Positions 32,076 through 44,206 of a stretch of DNA of 64,000 nt are shown here, piece after piece (within the stretch, counting starts at the first letter, position 1; the number at the start of each line of letters is the position of its first letter). The translations under genes were made by a program, and so were the position numbers. The stretch spans positions 74,848,333 through 74,912,332 of the forward strand of contig OX419756.1 in NCBI GenBank assembly GCA_948567375.1, written 5' to 3'. This DNA comes from Lunularia cruciata. Lineage: Eukaryota; Streptophyta; Marchantiopsida; Lunulariales; Lunulariaceae. The notes under the pieces are model-generated. The model had not been told where the DNA came from. It saw only the letters and a list, made by a program, of their open reading frames with translations, and did not search any database.

Positions 32076-34492
32076 TATAGTATATCCTTGATTTGAGCCT
32101 TACACTCCTCCAACTCATGAGGTAATAGGAATTATGGGGCTTTACAAGGAGGTGTCTTCCCAAAAATTATCTTGATTTTATTATCTACTTCCCTTTTGGG
32201 TGGTAATCTTGAGGGTAGGTCATCCAAGAAAACATCTTGAAACTCATTGACCACATCTTTCAATTTCTCAAGAATTTTTCCATCAAGTTGTGCACTCTAG
32301 ACTTCTCTTATTAGACCCATGAACATCTATTTGTCTTAAAGATAGTTATTTTCCCTATGACATAGAGATGCAATTCTTGCTTGTGTGATCTTTCTTTAAC
32401 TCCAATGATCTTCTATTAGCTAGTTCTCACTACTTTCTTCTTGTAATTGACCATAGGATTGTAGTGTTCCATCCATGGTATGCCTGAGATTGCATCATAA
32501 TGAGCTAACCATATTATTTTCCACTCAATTGCTTTGTTGTACTCTCTTATAGAGAGTGTCACCTTTCTAAGTAACAACTCAATCCTCTTTGTCTACCATT
32601 TTGGTAATTCTACTTCTTCATGCTCATCGTTCTCTAGATCCATCTCCAACCTTATTGCAATAGAGTGAGATTTTTTGTTTCTCTAAGGTCTATCAATACT
32701 CTCACTTGATTACCTTTTTCAACTCCATTTATGAAAATCAATTGTGAATTTGTCTTCCTCAACCTTTGTGCACTCATCCTCTTCCTTCTCTCATTTTTTC
32801 ACTTTTTCATTGAGCCAATAAGGCTGTGAGGTACATTTACTAGTAATCTTCATTTTCTGATGTGATTTTTGCATCTTCCTCTTCAATTCATCTGTCCATG
32901 TTGTTTAAAGATTGCCTATATGGAGGCTAGGGCCTCTAGGAAAACAAGCATAACAATTGATGGCTATGTGCTCAACTCGACCACAATTATAACAATGATG
33001 TTGTTTTGCTTGAATCTCTTCTCCTTGTGGGATTCTATCTTTGTTTTCTTTGACCCATCCAAGTTCTCCTTAGAGCGTTCATGCCTCAATCTTGAAACCA
33101 AATGTTGCCCAATTCCACAGGAATTGGTCCACCAAAGTGTTGTGTTTAAGCCCAATGTTAATGTTGAGTCTTGACACAACATTAACATTCACCTTCTCTA
33201 AGTTCAAGCAATGGCTTCAAAAACCCTAAGGGGGTTTTGTACCATTACTTCTTAGCAAATTTGCTCTTTTTATCCTTGTTTGAAATTGTCTAGAGCTTTT
33301 ATTGGACTCATGTTGGTTACTACAATCTATAGATCGAGAAATGCCTACACATACTCTTGTGTGCTATTTTTTTGCTTCAACCTCCATTATCGGGTTTTGG
33401 TCATTTGTACAAAATCCATTGATTGGAAATTATTTAGTAGCTTTTCTTGCATGGCCATCCAAGTGACCTCTCTTCCTTCTGCCGATATTGATTTTTCCCA
33501 AGCATTGTACCATGAGAGTGTTTTATCGATCAAGTACCCACATGCAAACACAACTATGGAATGATCGATGATCCCAATTTTGAATAATCAAAGTATCAAT
33601 TCATTCTTGAAATCTAATTCTCCACTACTCCTTTCACAGTTGTCCCTTGTGAATTTTGATATTGCATGCCTTCTTCATCCGTAGTAACAATGTGGCTTCA
33701 TTGTTGACCGGGAGTACATGTCATTGGCATGAGTGACTCCCTAGGTGCTTTGGCCATTGGATTTGGACTTGGGATGGTTTCACTCCTTGCATTCACTGAT
33801 TATTCTTGAAGGCATGTACTTGCTTTTTCAATGCTTCTATAGTCATCTTGATCTCTTGAAACTTGTTCAATATCCCTTGCATCAAATCTTGCAGATTCAT
33901 GATTTCTACACATAACAAATGCTCAATTACTACTTCCTACTTCAATAGAGGGTTAATATGATCACTCAAGAGGAGATATGGACTATTAGGACAACCATTA
34001 GGACTTTAGAGGCTGTTACTTGTTGATAACATTCCTCACTAAAACTATAGACTACTGAATCCCTAAACATTACTTTTGGTCTAAACACATAGTGGATTTC
34101 TATTTGAGTGTTAAAAGGGAGAGGATTTGGTATATTCATAACCATCATTAAAAAATGTAGATTTTCATATCCCACAGTCTACTATAGATCACCATAGGTA
34201 AACTCACCGGATTTGGTGAATTCATCACTATATCCATGATCTTTGTTCCAAAATAGAAACAAGATATACTTTCACTTGCTCACACTAGATTTACATAATC
34301 TTGATGTGGAATGGATTCAAGAATAGAACAAAAAGTGCAAGAAATTTTCCTCTAGGAACTTCCATCCCATCCTTTCTCTAAAACACTCCTAATCTATTGA
34401 TTGCACTATGGTTTCTCTCTTCAAAATTACTCAATCTTAGTAGCCCATGTTCTTCCAAGATGGGTGATCCACTCTCTTGGATTGAAACACCT
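32076..34492 (-). pseudogene. Element A' gag, protease and RT N-terminus
   Basis: Reading the minus strand from 34492 downward: gag with a frame near 33966-34175 (MNIPNPLPFNTQIEIHYV, as in A1) and capsid blocks at 33280-33560. The zinc-knuckle region is near 32960-33000, protease near 32500-32740 (decayed), and the start of RT ends with HELEECKAQIKDILY next to E. Stops and frameshifts throughout. Confidence 0.75.
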
Positions 34493-34504
34493 GCTCTGAT
34501 ACCA
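34493..34504 (-). other. Primer-binding site of A'
   Basis: Plus strand GCTCTGATACCA, the exact complement of TGGTATCAGAGC, next to the A' 5' LTR. Confidence 0.85.
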
Positions 34505-34505
34505 T

Positions 34506-35098
34506 TATAATATTCCAAGGAGAGTAGAACTTACAAAGAGAAACACAAGGGAAGAAACACAAAGCTTCAACTCAATACTCCGATGCCCCAAAGGAGCATC
34601 TTCTTTTTATTATATAGCAAACAAGATTCACTCTAAGGAAACTCCACCCTTGGATCAAGTACATGGATTGGTGATATTCTAGCAATCTCCACCTTAGATT
34701 AGTTGCATGCATGAGTGATATGTTGGTTCTTGTCCTATCTAGTGGGTCAAAAATGTTTGACCAGAAAGAATCTTTAGGGAATCTACCTATAGGAATCTCA
34801 AAATTGTATAAGTAAGGTACCATTGGAAAGCTCTCAATGAGACAAACATTGGGAAGAAAAGGCAGGTCTTTTTCCCCACAAGGTAATGTAATACATTTTC
34901 AAGGCATAATTCATCTGTTTAGGCCTTCAAAATTGGCTCTAAAGTTTTTAGGTTGCTTTGATTCCTACTCTATTAGTAGAAGTACTATTTTGGTGAAACC
35001 TCTATTTGGTTTACTTAGTCCACCATATAAAATATCCTTCCAAATGTTACTAAACTAATTTTCACCTCTAGATAATATGTCTAACTATTAGTATTACA
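34506..35098 (-). repeat. Element A' 5' LTR
   Basis: 593 bp, TATAATATTCC...AGTATTACA on the plus strand. Only one ~150-bp unit is present, versus two in the ~740-bp A1/A2 LTRs. Confidence 0.8.
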
Positions 35099-35436
35099 AC
35101 CATGATGCCATACAATCTTTACTATGGCACGAGAAAGCATGCTTTGAAGAGGACATATGCTAGAGAAAAATTATACTTGGTATAAGATAGTAAGGTAATA
35201 GTGACAATTGTTGTGGTTACAAGCCCTATGCATGATGTATTTTGGAGAGAGTGATTACTCATCCCTTGGATATGCAATGAGTGGAGCAACAACACAGCAT
35301 GCAAGGTACCCAAATATAAGGGTATGCAATGAGGTCACTCCTTTGTTCTTCTAGCCTTGGAGTTATATAAAGTGATGGACATGGTATTTGACAAATTTGT
35401 TTGGGAGTGCATGAGAGCTTATCATTTTAGACATTA
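35099..35436. other. Unassigned spacer between A' and the DNA transposon
   Basis: Pre-insertion DNA that was continuous with 27490-27856 before A' landed. Neither strand gives a convincing protein. The TA at 35435-35436 is the left target site of the DNA transposon. Confidence 0.4.
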
Positions 35437-35529
35437 GGGGTACTATAATAACCTCACTGTTAAGTACGCATCTTTTGGCAAAAAATTTAGGGTTCAATAT
35501 TTATCAGTTAAACATGTCATGAATCATCA

Positions 35530-37250
35530 TCTTGCACAAGTTTTGAAGTTTCTTGCATTTGGCTTTGACGGCAACCTCGTGGACCTTGCTCTAGAATATT
35601 TCAAATGATTTTTTGAGATCTTAAAAAGTTCCCTCAACTTCCATTTGAACTTCAGTGCAGAGCAACTGGTCCTCAATATCAAGAACCCGTTTATAAAGAG
35701 ATTCAAAACCCTAAAATATGGTTCCAATCTCTAAACTTGCATTCAGCTCTTGAGGATCAAGTTCCTCAGCATTATCCACTATAGTGTCAACAATCTTCAT
35801 CAACTCCAACAGCTCTTCAACATCTTTCAACACTGTTGTTGCATATTCTTCATGTTCTCATCATCAATATGATGAGAACATGAAGAAAGTCTTCCAACTC
35901 CGATGGATTAATAGAGAATTTTTCAATGGAATTTGCCAAATTGCTGAATATGTTCTCAACTTCATCAACAGCTTCTGATTCTTGCTCTAGTTACATTAGC
36001 TCTACCTTACTAAAAGTATTTTTGATCGAGCTGGAAGAGACCAAATCCCAGGCTTCTTTCACATAATCTGCAGTATCCAACATGTGTGCTAGATTTCCAT
36101 AGGAGACTTTTGCCACACCTTGTCGCAATCTTCCACCAAAATCTTTCTTTTGTTGCTTTGCCTCCTCATCAAGTTCATAAAAATCAAGGACATCCTTGAG
36201 GTAAAAATATTTGTATTGCTTTTTCAGTATTGCGATGATTCCAATATCACAAGGTTGTTTCCAACTTGTACAATTTGGTGGGAAGAAAATGACACAAATT
36301 TTGTTGCGCTCAAAGGCATCAAAGAGTCATGGGCCGTTATCCATCAGCAAAAGAACACAACATCTGGTTCATTTTTTGACTTCTAGAACAAAGACTTCAT
36401 TGAACCATTTTCAATAGGTTTCCATGTCCATCCAAGGCTTCACTTGATTGAAATATGGAACTGGCCATTATTTGTCCTTGACACAAGCTGGCTCTTTTGG
36501 TTTCCCAATCAATGGTCATGGAATTTTATGTGTTCCTGTTGTGTTAGCACAAATGATCAAAGAAGCTTGATCCTTGGCTTTCTTTTTGCCTCTTGTAGTT
36601 GAGATATCTTTGTTCGGCATAAGGAGGCTATATCTAGATAGCAACCAAAAAAACAAACCAGTCTCGTCCATGTTGTAAACATTTTTAGGGTCATATTGCA
36701 CAATGATTACGTAGAGACTTTCTAAAGCTGCTAATAATTTTGGATCTCTTCTGTCAACTTCTGCTCCTTCTCCATGAAGGAGTATCTTCTATAAACCACG
36801 CTGTGCTTTAAATTGTCTAAGCCATTGCCATGATGCCTAAAAGTGTGATTCCAAAATTGATATAGTAGAAACAATGTTTTTTGCTTTGGCAATGACAAGA
36901 GATGGTGGTACAAGAAGTTTGGCTCGGCACATGCTATCAATCTAGATGTAAAGCATATCTTCAAGCTCGGTAAATCGTTCCACTGAAGCGCGAAAGGTCT
37001 TCTTCTTTGCTTCTTCAGACAACAAGGCAGATCTCTCCAGAATTAAATCATGGTTTCCCCACATCTTTCGGATGGCACCTTCACTAACATAGTATTCTCA
37101 AGCTAAAGCCCATTTACTAAGAGGATTCAATTTGCTCAATTTAAAAATGATTTTGTAGCATTGTGACTCATTAAGACACTTGCTGTTCAATTTCCTTGAC
37201 ATTCTCTTTGAGTGCAAGCAATTTGCGACTGAGCAGTCTAAAGTACGCAC
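35530..37250 (-). pseudogene. Tigger-like DDD transposase
   Basis: Minus-strand blocks in order: SEEAKKKTFRASVERFTELED (about 37020-36960, N-terminal DNA-binding part), VVYRRYSF, then QYDPKNVYNMDETGLFF (36701 downward; first catalytic Asp at 36666-36668). Next: KDQASLIICANTTGTHKIP, LLLMDNGP (second Asp at 36339-36341), and ICVIFFPPNCTSW then QPCDIGIIAILKKQYKY (third Asp at 36246-36248). YNMDETGLF, the FPPNCTS block and QPxDxGII are diagnostic of the Tigger/CENP-B-like DDE family. C-terminal acidic tail at 35990-35530. Stops, frameshifts and a hairpin insertion make it non-coding. Confidence 0.8.
35846..35887. repeat. Perfect 19-bp inverted repeat, 4-base loop
   Basis: Arms 35846-35864 and 35869-35887 are perfectly complementary around CAAT; core CTTCATGTTCTCATCAT / ATGATGAGAACATGAAG. 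It interrupts the transposase C-terminal frame. Confidence 0.9.
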
Positions 37251-37607
37251 CTACCAATTAGGTATGCATAAACCCTCCCGGTTCAAGTTGCGCACTTAAG
37301 TGGGAGGTTATTGTACTCTTACTCTCAAATTTTGTAGTACACTTTAGATAATGTGTGTCCATTGTGCTACAAAGAGCATTGGACGGTGCAATCTATAGTA
37401 GAGCAGTCACATTAATGTGATTCTTATTGGTCTCCTATAAACTTTATTTACGGTCGCAAAATGGACTAACTAAAAACGCTAATGGAAACAACAAATCTTC
37501 CTAAGACTCTATTGTTAATACTTTCACAAGCATAAGCATTTTAATCTTGGCTAAAGTGAATTCCTTCTCATGTATATACCCTTCAATATTTACACAGTTC
37601 ACTAAGC

Positions 37608-37901
37608 ATTCTTCCCCTTATGTTTTTGGAGAGTGCTTGAAAATTTTAATTTTCTACCCTACAGTAGTGTCAAATTGAAGTCTCCATGAAATCTGGCGAT
37701 GTCCACAGATCGAGTGGTGCTATGGGCGACCAGTATTTATACTGTTCAGTAAGTCTCCTTCTTTTCTTCTTATGTTCAAAACAATGCTTGCAAATTGAAA
37801 TTCCTAGCCCACTGAGTGTCAAATGGAGGTCTCCATGAAAACTGGCGATGTCATCAAATCGAGGGATGGTATGGGCGACCAGTCCTTTAAACCATCCAGT
37901 G
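37608..37901 (+). repeat. Imperfect tandem duplication, ~150-bp units
   Basis: Unit 1 (37608-37749) and unit 2 (37760-37901) share CTTATGTT, TGCTTG.AAATT, GTGTCAAAT, GTCTCCATGAAA, CTGGCGATGTC and ATGGGCGACCAGT in order. Function unknown; unit 2 borders the GC-richer region upstream of the EXECUTER gene. Confidence 0.75.
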
Positions 37902-39079
37902 TCCAGTCGACAGTTCGACACACGCCAAGATTTTTAGAACCAGTCCTCAGAATATCGAAGACCGCAGTCGACACTCACAGTTCTGATCCTCAGGTTTACG
38001 AACCGGAACTAGTGTACACGAGACGACGAACACGGCCTGCGAGATATTTGGTGGTCCGATCTTTGCGAAGGGTAGTAAAGGGCGTAATGAGAGATCTCTG
38101 CTTCCTGGGAGGATAAAACTTGGTGTCTCGATCCCCGGGAAGGGTAAGAAGGGCCAAGACCTCAGATTCACCTGACCACCCGCCATTGGTGTAAGAAAGA
38201 GTTTGCACGAGGACCGGCAAGCAGAGTCAGATGTTCCGGTACTTTGGAGAGTTGCCGGTACGAGGATCATTAGTGCCGGGAGAATGAAGTGGGACCTCAG
38301 CACTATTCTTGGAACAGAGGACATTTACAGGACTTGCCTGTGAGTCATGAACTTTGCGGGTACATGAGATTTGAACATGGGCCGAGTAGACCGTCAGCGG
38401 TATGATAACAGGTAGTTGGGGAGAATCCGAGCAGGGGGGCATAAACTCTTGATGGACCGCCGATGTAAGGAGTGTAAGCACCCGGTCGCAGACAAGGAGC
38501 GAATCTTCTAGGATCCGGTCGCAGTGCTCCCTTGGGAACGGCCGGAGAGTGGATGGAGGCCACGTAGCCTTTGGGCCCTTCCATCCCGTAAGCAATATCC
38601 GCTTCGCTCGAGGAGGTCGCAATAATTTGGGAGCTCTTTGGGTAAAAGCTGAGGAGAAAGGACCGAACGATCTTTGAGGCAAACTTGATGAGAGAGAGAA
38701 CGACAAGTGATGAGGAGGAAGAACACTTTGGATGAGGTGAGAGACCTTTGAGAGGTGGTGCTCACGTCCGCCTCGTATTCATACATAAGCACACACCCGA
38801 AGAAGACAATTGATCCGAATTGGCGTGCCCTCGCTTCGGGGCTACCGAATGAACCGAACGAACAGGAATGCTGTGAAGTGTTGCAATATCTCTTCGTTGT
38901 CTTCTCCGGCGTTGCTTTCGCGGATAGGTGTTGGAGAGAAAGGAGTGTGGGGTTAGGGAGTGCGTTTGTGTGCACTGGATATGGTCACGGCCCGGGGCCA
39001 GCCGCGGTGTATACGTTGAGAGTGGAGAGGCTCGACAGAGAGTGGAGGAGGAGAAAAGAGCGAGCCAAGCTGTGGAAGC
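37902..39079. other. Upstream region of the EXECUTER gene
   Basis: GC-richer than its surroundings, with overlapping open frames on both strands and no recognised protein. One plus-strand piece (37823-38116) includes VYEPELVYTRRRTRPARY, which looks retroelement-like but is too short to assign. Presumed promoter and 5' UTR lie in the right part. Confidence 0.4.
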
Positions 39080-42000
39080 ATGAGAACGTCAGTCATTCAG
39101 GCGGGTAGTCCCTACAGGGCGGCCCTGCACGAATGTCACTCCTCGCAATCTTGTGGTACGAGTCTGCGGTCGTGTAAGATCCACCAGGGAAATTCCGCAC
39201 TTACAGCTTCTTTTGCTCAGTCTTCCCCAGATACAGGTGCCCCCATCGGTGCTGTTTGTAAACTCTCTGCTCATCGACCTTGTGCTGTCGGTCTTCTGGG
39301 AGTTAGGAGGCTAACGAAGGGAAAGGACCTAGGGAAGTTTGGGAGTAGATTCGGTGAACTTAGTGGAGGATGTTGCCAGGGTTCGGTTGGAGGCTCGGTC
39401 AATTCGAGTTGTAGGAAGCAGGGGATTAGGGCGGGTCTTGAGGCTGGAGCCAGTGGCAGTGATGAATCCAGAGGTGAAGGTGAAGATGCAGGATCTTCAT
39501 CGGGTTGGGACTTGCCTGCCCGACACAAACGCATACAGGCAGCAGCTGCAAAGGTCGGTGATCCTTTCCGGGACATGATGACGAACGCCAGTAAAAAGTT
39601 GCAGGATTATCTCGACAACATCAAAAGTTCGAGGACTAAGGAAAAGCCTGGGGAGCAAGAGAAACCTGAAACAGGCTGGGACCGGTGGCAAAAAGTCTTC
39701 ACGGATGCGGAGGAGCGAGAAAGTTTAGCATCTGTGCTGAAGGTAATTCTGGGATGTAGTAGCTGGGGATGAAATCCATCGCTTTGACCCCCAAATCATG
39801 GATGCATTGATTGTTAGCACAGATTGTCCTCCCAGATGAGTACATCAATTGAATGCATGAGGCACTATGCCTCATGCATTCGATGTGATGTACTCATGTG
39901 GGAAATTTGTGGACACGAAGCATTACCAAACTTTGTTTAGGTCAGGAATCTTGACCTGGATTAGAGTGTCAACCCATAGGGACAAGGTGAAGTTGGGAGA
40001 AATTCCGTTTGTTTTTCCTCTCAATTTGTAAGGGGAGCGCCTTAGGTTGCAAATATACACTCACATAATTATAGCTTATAAGTATAATTACAGCTTACAA
40101 TTTTAGACAAATATTCCCATTTTATAGTAGCTCAGACCAGCCCGGTTCTCAATCATCTCATCTCATCATTATCTGATCGTAGTGCTAGGTGCACCAGAGT
40201 TCTTTCAAGCAGTTCAGATGCAGTTGAGACCGACTAAAATACTACCTTGACTCTCGTACATTGACGAAAAAAATACTTGATAACTTTAAACTTATTTTGT
40301 GGGAATAATTCTGCAGTTCCAACTCGAGGAAGCTGTTGATAACGAGGACTTCCAGGAAGCAGCAGTTCTGAAAGATGCACTAGCCGCGGTCACAGCGGGT
40401 GACACTGTGTCTGAGGTTATGAAAGAGCTCAAGGTGTGAGTTCTAACGTAGTACCGACGAGAGTTGTAGAGATGGTACCCCTGTTTTCTACGTATAAACT
40501 GCAGTTCTTCTACATCATTACACTTCTCCCCTGTATTAGTTGATCTTAGCTGCTATTGGAATGTACATAAACACTTCTTCAAATTTTCATGGCATGTCGT
40601 TGTCGATTTCGTTACGCGCAGAGTGCGTTAACAGAAGAACGATACAACGATGCAGCAAGACTACGAGACAAGGCTGGAGCTGGATTGGTATGTTACCTGA
40701 TTCTTAGCCAGTGCATAGGTGAAGCACATGCAGCGATGAGTCAAGAATATCTGTACCGACGCCAAAGTGGAGTGTATCCTCTTCTTTTCTAATCTGCTCC
40801 CCGTTGATTGCTCTGCTCTCTCTGTTTTTGTTCTGGCAGGTAGGCTGGTGGGTGGGTTTAGCAGAAGCTCAAAACGACCCATATGGCCGTATTATTCACA
40901 TTTCCGCTGGTCAAGGCAGGTTCATCGCTAGAAGCTACAGCGCCAGGTACTTGGTGCACTTTCATCTTCTTCACTAGCTGGATATTTAGTTCTTCTAAAA
41001 TCGCACGACATCAGCATTGTAAGCGTCTATGCAATTTGCTAGCGTCCCTTCTTTAAGGTTTGCAAATAAGTATGTAGTTACTTCATAATGGCATGGCAAC
41101 TGTCAAGTGATCGTAGGGACACGTTAGTAGGACTGAGAACTCCATTTGCTGCATTTGGCACTGGTACATTGATAAGGGATATAGTATGTACGTGCAATCG
41201 CGTTTCGACCTGAAGTTTGTGTCAGCTGACACAAACTTATTTTGGAGACACATCTTGTGAGCTGTTATTGACTTTCTTACTTTGAATTAATGTGACAGGC
41301 AGCTTGCAACAGCAGCACCAGGAATCCCACTGTTTGAGGTGTTCGTTACAAAAGACGGAGATGACAACTACAATCAGCAGGTTTGAAGAACATTCTTGAG
41401 CCCCTTCCTTTTTGTGGATGTGTTTGAGGCCGTGTTCACAGGCGATCATCTGAGACGGAGAGTAGTGGATTGTGCCTACCATCGTGTTTGTTCATTCTTT
41501 CAATTTTCTTTTTCTAGGGCGGAACAGGAAAAGGGTTGCACTTCGACTACATGATCTGAGTTGAAAAATTGATGCATGGACTAATTCGCAACATCCTTGC
41601 AGGCTGCATACTTACAAAGGGATGGAAACGTGTCTCCCGATACTCTCTTAGGTCCGACCTCCAAGGAGATTGATATCAGTGAGCTGATTGACAATGAGAA
41701 AAACAAAGACCTTAAGGCAAGGGATGCTCCTGGCTCTACAGAAGAGAATGAAGGGAAGACCAAGGATCCGGACTTCATAGATGAGGGTTTAAACAATATA
41801 TTGAGCTTTCTGAAGGAAAGAATGCCGGACGTAAAGCTGAAAGTGTTTCAGGTTATTGCTCCGGAAGGTTTAGAGGCCGATATACCCAAAATAGTGGAGC
41901 AACTAAGAGCCGAAGGGACAGATGATCTGAATTCCGATAGTGATTCAGATACCGGTAGTACTGAGAGTCAATCAGAGGACGAAAAGATACCTGCCGGAAC

Positions 42001-44206
42001 AAGCAACAGCAACAACGTTGACGACCAGGAAACTCCCATCAGACTTGTGGTTGGGGGTGTTCTGCAGAATAGTTTAGATGACAAAGTTCCGAAAGCTCCT
42101 GTAAGGATGCCAGCGAAAATTGAGCGCAAGACGAGAGACTCCTTCTCTTTCAATATTGAAGAATTTGGGATACCCCCTGTGTCGACTTCGACATCAACTG
42201 CGACAAAAGAACCTTTGCCGCACTTTAAGATGGCAGCGATTGCAACGCAGGCATCAGCGGATTTGATGCCAGATGATGTTGCTAAGGTGTTTTGGAACTC
42301 TGAGAAAGCTCCAGTCAAGGTGAGATGAATTGAACTGAAGGTTGTGTGTGATGTTCGCCTTGTAACACATTTGATTAGGAGTAATTACCCTCCTCAAGAT
42401 ATCCGAGCGTGTGCGATCTGAAACCCCTCTTTCGTAAGCCCCTTGCTCCTCTGCGCAGTTCTATCGATGATTTAGCTTACTCTCTGCTACTTTTCATCAT
42501 CTGAGGGTGTATCCTGATAAATTATTAGTTGTTGATGATGGTGTCCTCTTTCTATAAGCTTTATATAGAAACAGGCATCTGTCGTAACTCGCAAGTCGCT
42601 GAAAGAGTAAGTGATTGAAGACCACTTCCAGTCTTTAGTTCACCTTCTGGTACGAGATGCTGACAATCCAGTTTAAGTGAACATTAGCATCACTAGCTTT
42701 CTCCTGTTTATTCAACCGTCGTCTCTTTCTTCAGGTATCTAAAGAGATGGGAGAAATCATTAGGCTGGCGGTTACTCAAGCACAAAGAAGGCGAGGCCTT
42801 TCTAAGAGTACCTCATTTCGCCGCATCAACGTATCCGAGGCCGGTGCAGATCCCCTCAGTGGTATGTCCTGAGTCAGATAATTGCGCTGAATACTTACGG
42901 GTATTAGTTATATTGTGTTCATACTCTGATTACTATGCTTGAACTTTAAGAACAGAGTTGAAACAGGTCTGATCTGCCCTAATTATTCCACTGAGAAGGA
43001 AACTACGATTGAGTTCAAACCTGAGTTGGAAGTCAATGCCTCAAGAGATATATTTCCATCTACAACATTTCTCACCTCGGGTTTTTTGTTTCTATGCTGT
43101 AGAATTCGGTATGTCTTTCACCTTATTCATGCCATTTGATTTTTGCTTGTATCTGTCGTCAGGTTTGTACATCGGAGCTTTTGGTCCTTACACGTCAGAG
43201 GTAGTTCAGCTACGTAGAAAATTTGGACAGTGGCAAGAAGACGATGGGAGTACCAATTCTGACAAGCTTGAGTTCTTTGAGTACGTGGAAGCTGTGAAGC
43301 TTACTGGTGATTTGAACGTTCCGGCTGGGCAGGTAAAGTTTTCAACTGCCTTCGATGTCAGTTATGCTTGCTATGCATAGGATTTTCGTGCTCGTAATCG
43401 ACAATTGAAACATTTTTAGCATTCTGTGACCCAGTATCAACGTGAGATACAGCGACTCTGAGGGGTCCAGTATATAATAGAAACCCCTCTTAGCAATTCA
43501 GTAGCGAGAGCACCTCCTACTGTGAAGATATGTAGTTTATTCAAACTCAAAACCTGACTGGAACACCAGTGACAGAGAAACTGACTCTAAATTGCATCTG
43601 CTGCACTCCTTCAGGTGACTTTCCGGGCGAAAATTGGTAGAGAAAGCAGATTATCACTACGTGGAGCTTACCCTGAAGAACTTGGAGTGGTAAGCTCATT
43701 ATCTTGTCAACCCGCGCGTAAGAATTGGAGTGTTTCTTTGTTCGTACGATAAAGCATTCAATGTATCTCATTTATTGAGCAGCAGGGATCAGCACTTTCA
43801 AGACTTGTAGCTTGGCACACCGACTGAGGGTTGCGGGCAATGTACAGATAATCTTAACTTTGCTCGTAAACTCTCGTGCAGGTTGGGAGATACAAAGGTC
43901 AAGGTAGATTGGCAGAGCCAGGGTTCCGGAATCCACAATGGATTGATGGAGAGTTGGTCCTTCTTGATGGGAAGGTGAGTGTTATGGTCCTAAGCTTCTT
44001 TTCATATTTTCATGTGAATCTTGGAGGTCACTTCAGGCCATGAACCGCATATGCTCATTACTTGTCGTGGCAGCTTTCTCTTAACTGCTGTTCAGTTGCC
44101 TGTCCAGGGTGGAGGTCACACCAATGGTGCAGAACTTGGATTTGTGTACTCTGTGCCAGAGCGCCACTTTCTTGTTCTTTTTAACCGACTGAAATTGCAA
44201 GAATAA
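39080..44206 (+). CDS. EX1: EXECUTER-type plastid singlet-oxygen sensor
   Basis: Eleven coding exons with GT/AG borders and one frame, 775 residues: 39080-39742, 40317-40433, 40622-40687, 40840-40946, 41299-41380, 41603-42319, 42735-42861, 43163-43332, 43615-43689, 43882-43974, 44096-44206. Residues 1-~55 are Ser/Arg-rich, fitting a chloroplast transit peptide. About 222-285 is the UVR-like helical pair ([44 protein letters not shown]). Exon 6 is a long acidic spacer. About 627-775 is the EXECUTER/DUF3506 sensor domain ([62 protein letters not shown]). EX proteins act in thylakoid margins and relay 1O2 signals to the nucleus after FtsH cleavage. Trp728 in NPQWIDGEL aligns, from memory, with Arabidopsis EX1 Trp643, whose oxidation triggers signalling. 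EX1 versus EX2 is not resolvable here. The start is the only in-frame ATG preceding a transit-like stretch. Confidence 0.9.
39836..39897. repeat. Foldback hairpin in EXECUTER intron 1
   Basis: Arms of about 29 nt pair around CTA: GAATGCATGAGGCA with TGCCTCATGCATTC, and ATGAGTACATCA with TGATGTACTCAT, with a small internal mismatch bubble. Could be a small foldback element or a structured intronic RNA. Confidence 0.8.

Larger units (their letters stand above)
27857..35098 (-). mobile_element. Ty3/gypsy element A' (family A, short-LTR subfamily)
   Basis: Minus-strand element. 3' LTR at the left (27857-28389 plus 29125-29173), 5' LTR at the right (34506-35098), primer site 34493-34504. Flanks TCCAT (27852-27856) and ACCAT (35099-35103) are a probable 5-bp duplication with one change. 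Integrase tail, protease, gag and part of RT remain; the segment from RT motif region to integrase catalytic core is missing, where element E now lies. Its LTR has one copy of the ~150-bp unit that is doubled in A1/A2. Confidence 0.8.
35437..37319 (-). mobile_element. Tigger/pogo-like (Tc1-mariner superfamily) DNA transposon
   Basis: 1.88-kb element with imperfect terminal inverted repeats: the left end GGGGTACTATAATAACCTC matches the complement of the right end AGAGTACAATAACCTC. The match continues as ACTGTTAAGTACGC against CACTTAAGTGCGC. TA dinucleotides flank both ends (35435-35436 and 37320-37321), the expected target duplication. It encodes one decayed transposase on the minus strand. 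Confidence 0.75.

Noticed and set aside
37266-37290. GGTTCAAG resembling a tRNA T-loop
   Set aside because: No acceptor stem, D-arm or anticodon arm around it; it lies in the terminal region of the DNA transposon.
37947-38975. Overlapping long minus-strand open frames upstream of EXECUTER
   Set aside because: Several frames are open at once in a GC-rich stretch, none has a recognisable domain or splice structure, and they overlap the EXECUTER promoter region.
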